Positions 6,649 through 9,305 of a DNA stretch of 9,305 bases are shown here, one piece after another. Each line of letters begins with the position of its first letter. Positions within the stretch are counted from its first letter, which is position 1. The stretch lies in assembly GCA_902766215.1 (NCBI GenBank), contig CACXCV010000046.1, positions 1 through 9,305 on the forward strand. The letters run 5' to 3'. The DNA comes from Oscillospiraceae bacterium (lineage in GTDB: Bacteria > Bacillota > Clostridia > Oscillospirales > Oscillospiraceae). Under the pieces are notes generated by a model that had not been told where the DNA came from, made no database searches, and saw only the letters and a program-made list of their open reading frames with translations. Position numbers and translations under genes: made by a program.

Positions 6649-7910
6649 GCCGCCTCGCCCCCTTTCCGGGTGACGCGCAGGGTGACAATCCGCTGCTTTT
6701 TCATCTTGGAAATGGTGATGTGCAGCCCCCGGTAGTCAAAGCTGTCGCCCTCGGCCGGAATCTGCTCAAAGGCGGCATAGGCCAGGCTGCCCATGTTTTT
6801 GTGCTCGATCTCATCCTCGTCATAGTCCTCGTAGCCCATGCGGTCAAAGCAGTCCTCGGCGCTCATGGAGGCATCGATCTCAAAGGTGTCGGGTCCGACC
6901 TGGACAAAGCTCTCGACCACCTCGTCGTCCTCATCCCAGATGTCTCCCACCAGCTCTTCCAGAATGTCCTCCATGGTCACCACGCCCTGCATGCCGCCAT
7001 AGTCGTCGGTGACAATGGCCATGTTGATCTTCAGGCGGTTCATCTCAGGCAGCAGCGTGTCCACCTCCGTGCTGGAGTGGACAAAAAACGGCTGATCCAT
7101 CACCTGGCGGATGTCCATCGCCGCGCCCTGGCGCAGATAGGTCTTGACCGCCTTGCGGCAGGAGAGAATGCCTACCACATTGTCAATGGACTCATGATAC
7201 ACCGGCAGGCGGGAGTGGCGGATCTGGCGGATATAATCAATCAACTCGTCCACAGGCATCCCGTCGCTGACGGCGTCGACATCCACGCGGAAGGTGAGGA
7301 TATCGCCCGCCGTCCGGTGGCCAAAGCTGAGCGCCGACTGAACCAGCTCGCCCTTTTCGGCCTCGATCGCGCCCTCCTCGGTGATGTTTTCAATCATATC
7401 ATACAGCTCGTCTTCTGTGACCGTGGACTCGGCATCCACGCCGCCCAGCCTGGCGGCCGCGTTGCCCAGCTTGGACAGCAGAAACGAAACCGGCGTGCAC
7501 AGCCGCATCAGCAGAATCATGGAGCCGGCAATCGCGCGGGAAAAATGTTCGGAATACTTCTTTGCAATGCTCTTGGGCAGCAGCTCGGCAAAGAAAAAGA
7601 CAATCACCGTCAGCACCAGCGTGGCGGCCGCCACTGCATCAGTCCCCCACAGGCGGGTGACCATCAGCGTGGTAATCGCCGAGGCCAGAATGTGTGACAG
7701 GTTGTTGCCGATGAGCAGCGTGGACAGCGCCCGGTCGAAATGATCCAGTATGTACTGAACCTTTTTCGCGCTGCGGTCGCCGCGGTCCGCCAGCAGTTTG
7801 ATGCGGATCTTGTTGACGGAGCTGAGCGCAATCTCGCTGGCCGCGAAATAGGCACCTAACAATAACAGTACAAAAATGAGCAACAGGGACAACCAACTGT
7901 CCTCGTCCAT
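6645..7910 (-). CDS. CNNM/CorC-family membrane protein (DUF21, CBS pair, CorC/HlyC domain), first of a tandem pair
   Basis: This 421-residue paralogue of the downstream gene has the same layout. The DUF21 domain (1-155) has helices at about 6-22, 62-85, 93-112 and 127-148. The CBS pair (about 195-330) has SRLPVY (233-238), DDYGG (302-306) and MEDILEELVGDIWDE (313-327), and a CorC/HlyC domain (about 340-415) follows. Two conserved membrane positions differ from its partner: YFAASE (21-26) in place of FFSGSE, and FFAELLPK (106-113) with Ala where the family usually has Gly. This may alter ion binding, or the pair may work as a heteromer. The start is ATG 7910, with AGGTG eight bases ahead and a perfect promoter about 45 bp upstream. 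The frame stays open further upstream, but only as a shadow of the divergent peptidase T gene. Confidence 0.91.
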   Translation of the reverse strand: MDEDSWLSLLLIFVLLLLGAYFAASEIALSSVNKIRIKLLADRGDRSAKKVQYILDHFDRALSTLLIGNNLSHILASAITTLMVTRLWGTDAVAAATLVLTVIVFFFAELLPKSIAKKYSEHFSRAIAGSMILLMRLCTPVSFLLSKLGNAAARLGGVDAESTVTEDELYDMIENITEEGAIEAEKGELVQSALSFGHRTAGDILTFRVDVDAVSDGMPVDELIDYIRQIRHSRLPVYHESIDNVVGILSCRKAVKTYLRQGAAMDIRQVMDQPFFVHSSTEVDTLLPEMNRLKINMAIVTDDYGGMQGVVTMEDILEELVGDIWDEDDEVVESFVQVGPDTFEIDASMSAEDCFDRMGYEDYDEDEIEHKNMGSLAYAAFEQIPAEGDSFDYRGLHITISKMKKQRIVTLRVTRKGGEAA

Positions 7911-7953
7911 GAGACAATCACCTAATCCTTCCAATATACATAGAGTATTAATC

Positions 7954-7982
7954 ATTATACATGCCGCAATGCCGCTTGTCAA
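7954..7982 (-). promoter_or_regulatory. Perfect-consensus sigma-70/SigA promoter for the CNNM pair
   Basis: TTGACA (7982-7977 on the minus strand), exactly 17 bp, then TATAAT (7959-7954). The predicted leader is only about 40 nt, too short for an M-box or other large Mg2+ riboswitch. This implies strong, largely constitutive transcription unless a repressor acts. Confidence 0.85.
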
Positions 7983-8004
7983 TCTCGGTTTTTGTGTCCG
8001 CGCC

Positions 8005-8033
8005 TTGCCTTTTTGCCGGCTGTGGAGTATAAT
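8005..8033 (+). promoter_or_regulatory. Promoter of peptidase T
   Basis: TTGCCT (8005-8010), 17 bp, then a perfect TATAAT (8028-8033). The start site would fall near 8040, giving a leader of about 95 nt. Its -35 box is 22 bp from the -35 of the divergent CNNM promoter, so one factor bound between them could affect both. Confidence 0.75.
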
Positions 8034-8095
8034 GACCGCAGAATTCCAACCGAGTCCATCGGCATTCCCGCGCCGGGCCTGTACTGTGCGCGGCG

Positions 8096-8113
8096 CTTGC
8101 AACACTTGCAACA
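8096..8113 (+). repeat. Tandem 9-bp repeat in the peptidase T leader
   Basis: CTTGCAACA occurs twice without a gap (8096-8104 and 8105-8113), immediately before the AGGAGG ribosome binding site at 8121-8126. It may be a regulatory site affecting initiation or a simple slippage duplication. Confidence 0.6.
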
Positions 8114-8135
8114 AACGAACAGGAGGCACAACAAC

Positions 8136-9305
8136 ATGACCTGTACCGAACGATTTCTGCGCTATGTCGCCATCCACACCACCTCGGACGAGACCAGCGG
8201 CCAGCATCCCTCGTCCGCCCGCCAGCTGGAGCTGAGCCGTCTGCTGGCCGAGGAGCTGCGCCAGCTGAAGCTGCAGGACGTCCACATCGACGCCTGCGGC
8301 AACGTGATCGCCACCCTGCCCGGCAACGCCCCGGCCCCCGCAGTGGCGCTGATTGCCCACGTGGACACCGTAGCCGACGCCCCGGGCGAAAACATTCATC
8401 CTTCCATTCTCCGCAGCTATGACGGCGGCGACATCCATCTGGCCGCCGGCCCGGTGATGCGCACCAGCCAGTTTGAATACCTGCCCGGCCTGAAGGGCAC
8501 CGACCTGATCGTCACCGACGGCACCACCCTGCTGGGCGCCGATGACAAGGCCGGCGTGGCCGAGATCATGACCATGGTCGCCAATCTGGTGCAGTCCGAT
8601 CGCCCCCACGGCGAGCTGCGCGTGGTTTTCACCACCGACGAGGAGATCGGCGAAGGCGTGGACGGCCTGGACGTGGCCGAGCTGAACTGCCGCTATGCCT
8701 ACACCGTTGACGGCGGCCCCATCGGCGAGATCGAGTTTGAAAACTTCAATGCGGCCTCGGCCGTCGTGCGCATCCACGGGCTGGGCATCCATCCCGGCTC
8801 GGCCAAGGACAAAATGATCAACGCCGCCGCCATTGCCGCCGAATTTCAGACGCTGCTGCCCGCCGCCCAGACGCCCGAGCACACCGAAGGCTATGAGGGC
8901 TTTCTGCATCTGCGCTCCATTCAGGCCGACGTCACCGAGGCCACCATGGCCTATCTGGTGCGCGACCACAGCCGGGACCGGTTTGAGCAGAAGAAGGAAC
9001 TGCTGACGGCCGCCGCCGCCTTCCTCAACGCCAAATACGGCCCACAGACCGTGGAGCTGACCCTGACCGACAGCTATTACAACATGCGCGAAAAGGTCGA
9101 GCCGGAGTATCACCTGATCACCCGAGCCGAGACAGCCTTCCGCGCCAACGGCGTCACCCCGGTCAGCGTGCCCATCCGCGGCGGCACCGACGGTGCGCGC
9201 CTGAGCTGGATGGGCCTACCCTGCCCCAACCTCTCCACCGGCGGCTATGGCTTCCACGGCGTGTATGAGTGCATCCCCGTCCAGTCGCTGGAGACCATGC
9301 CCAAG
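8136..9305 (+). CDS. pepT: Peptidase T (tripeptide aminopeptidase, M20B), 3' end beyond the window
   Basis: The cytoplasmic di-zinc enzyme removes the N-terminal residue from tripeptides, feeding amino-acid recycling. The frame is open for 390 codons to the window edge. Family members have about 405-410 residues, so roughly 15-20 codons are missing. All metal-site residues are visible: H75 and D77 in AHVDT, bridging D136 in LGADDKAG, general base E169 with E170 in TTDEE, D192 in TVDGG, and H374 in GFHG. The lid/dimerisation domain follows at about 205-310 with the HPGSAK motif (219-224); the RGGTDGA substrate-binding segment is at 348-354. The ATG at 8136 has a perfect AGGAGG nine bases upstream. 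The codons are strongly G/C-ending, which creates a 400-codon antisense open frame that is not a gene. It is divergent from the CNNM operon and seems to be transcribed alone. Confidence 0.95.
   Translation, partial: MTCTERFLRYVAIHTTSDETSGQHPSSARQLELSRLLAEELRQLKLQDVHIDACGNVIATLPGNAPAPAVALIAHVDTVADAPGENIHPSILRSYDGGDIHLAAGPVMRTSQFEYLPGLKGTDLIVTDGTTLLGADDKAGVAEIMTMVANLVQSDRPHGELRVVFTTDEEIGEGVDGLDVAELNCRYAYTVDGGPIGEIEFENFNAASAVVRIHGLGIHPGSAKDKMINAAAIAAEFQTLLPAAQTPEHTEGYEGFLHLRSIQADVTEATMAYLVRDHSRDRFEQKKELLTAAAAFLNAKYGPQTVELTLTDSYYNMREKVEPEYHLITRAETAFRANGVTPVSVPIRGGTDGARLSWMGLPCPNLSTGGYGFHGVYECIPVQSLETMPK

Noticed and set aside
5377..6735. Long plus-strand open frame opposite the second CNNM gene
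   Set aside because: Rich in His, Gln, Arg and Val, the typical antisense shadow of a G/C-ending coding strand; no ribosome binding site or motif.
6720..7697. Plus-strand open frame opposite the first CNNM gene
   Set aside because: Same antisense-shadow composition and no motif; it lies wholly inside a well-supported gene.
7911..7953. Possible Mg2+-sensing (M-box) riboswitch ahead of the CNNM pair
   Set aside because: The predicted leader is only about 40 nt, too short for the M-box fold.
7911..9113. 401-codon minus-strand extension joined in frame to the first CNNM gene, suggesting an 822-residue fusion
   Set aside because: It is the antisense of peptidase T, a clear M20 enzyme with all its catalytic residues. 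The extension crosses the CNNM promoter, and the real start (ATG 7910) has its own ribosome binding site.

Overview
This window looks like chromosomal DNA from a GC-rich Bacillota, most like a gut Clostridia/Oscillospiraceae-type organism. That placement is inferred from strong AGGAGG-type ribosome binding sites, consensus -35/-10 promoters, a LytTR response regulator paired with a membrane-free GHKL kinase, tandem CNNM/CBS proteins and a peptidase T gene. No rRNA, tRNA, CRISPR array, transposase or phage gene is visible.

Layout, left to right. (1) 1-1231, minus: a secreted von Willebrand A-domain surface protein, complete at its N-terminus and running off the left edge. (2) 1232-1646: a long non-coding region with a promoter for the vWA gene, a leader holding a perfect 26-bp inverted repeat, and a weaker promoter for the next gene. 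(3) 1647-2531, plus: an isolated, visibly AT-richer double-GNAT acetyltransferase, followed by a rho-independent terminator. (4) 2700-5186, minus: an operon whose transcription order is LytTR response regulator, soluble GHKL histidine kinase, then the C-terminal half of an ABC exporter that has lost about its first 230-250 residues. It has its own promoter near 5244-5273. (5) 5311-7910, minus: two tandem CNNM/CorC-family membrane proteins with DUF21, CBS pair and CorC/HlyC domains. They are translationally coupled by an ATGA overlap, driven by a perfect TTGACA-N17-TATAAT promoter and closed by a perfect 13-bp terminator hairpin. (6) 8136-9305, plus: peptidase T, divergent from the CNNM pair and cut by the right edge only about 15-20 codons before its usual end.

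How the genes relate. The regulator and kinase probably form a two-component system whose output once included the downstream exporter; the exporter looks decayed while the signalling pair looks intact. The CNNM pair is likely a Mg2+/divalent-cation transport or resistance unit whose two members differ at conserved ion-path positions. The vWA protein is probably a cell-surface adhesin or pilus-type protein.

I see no clear-cut undescribed system. The best leads are the truncated exporter with a repeat-bearing junction, the palindrome in the vWA leader, the inverted repeat over the two-component promoter, and the asymmetry between the CNNM paralogues.
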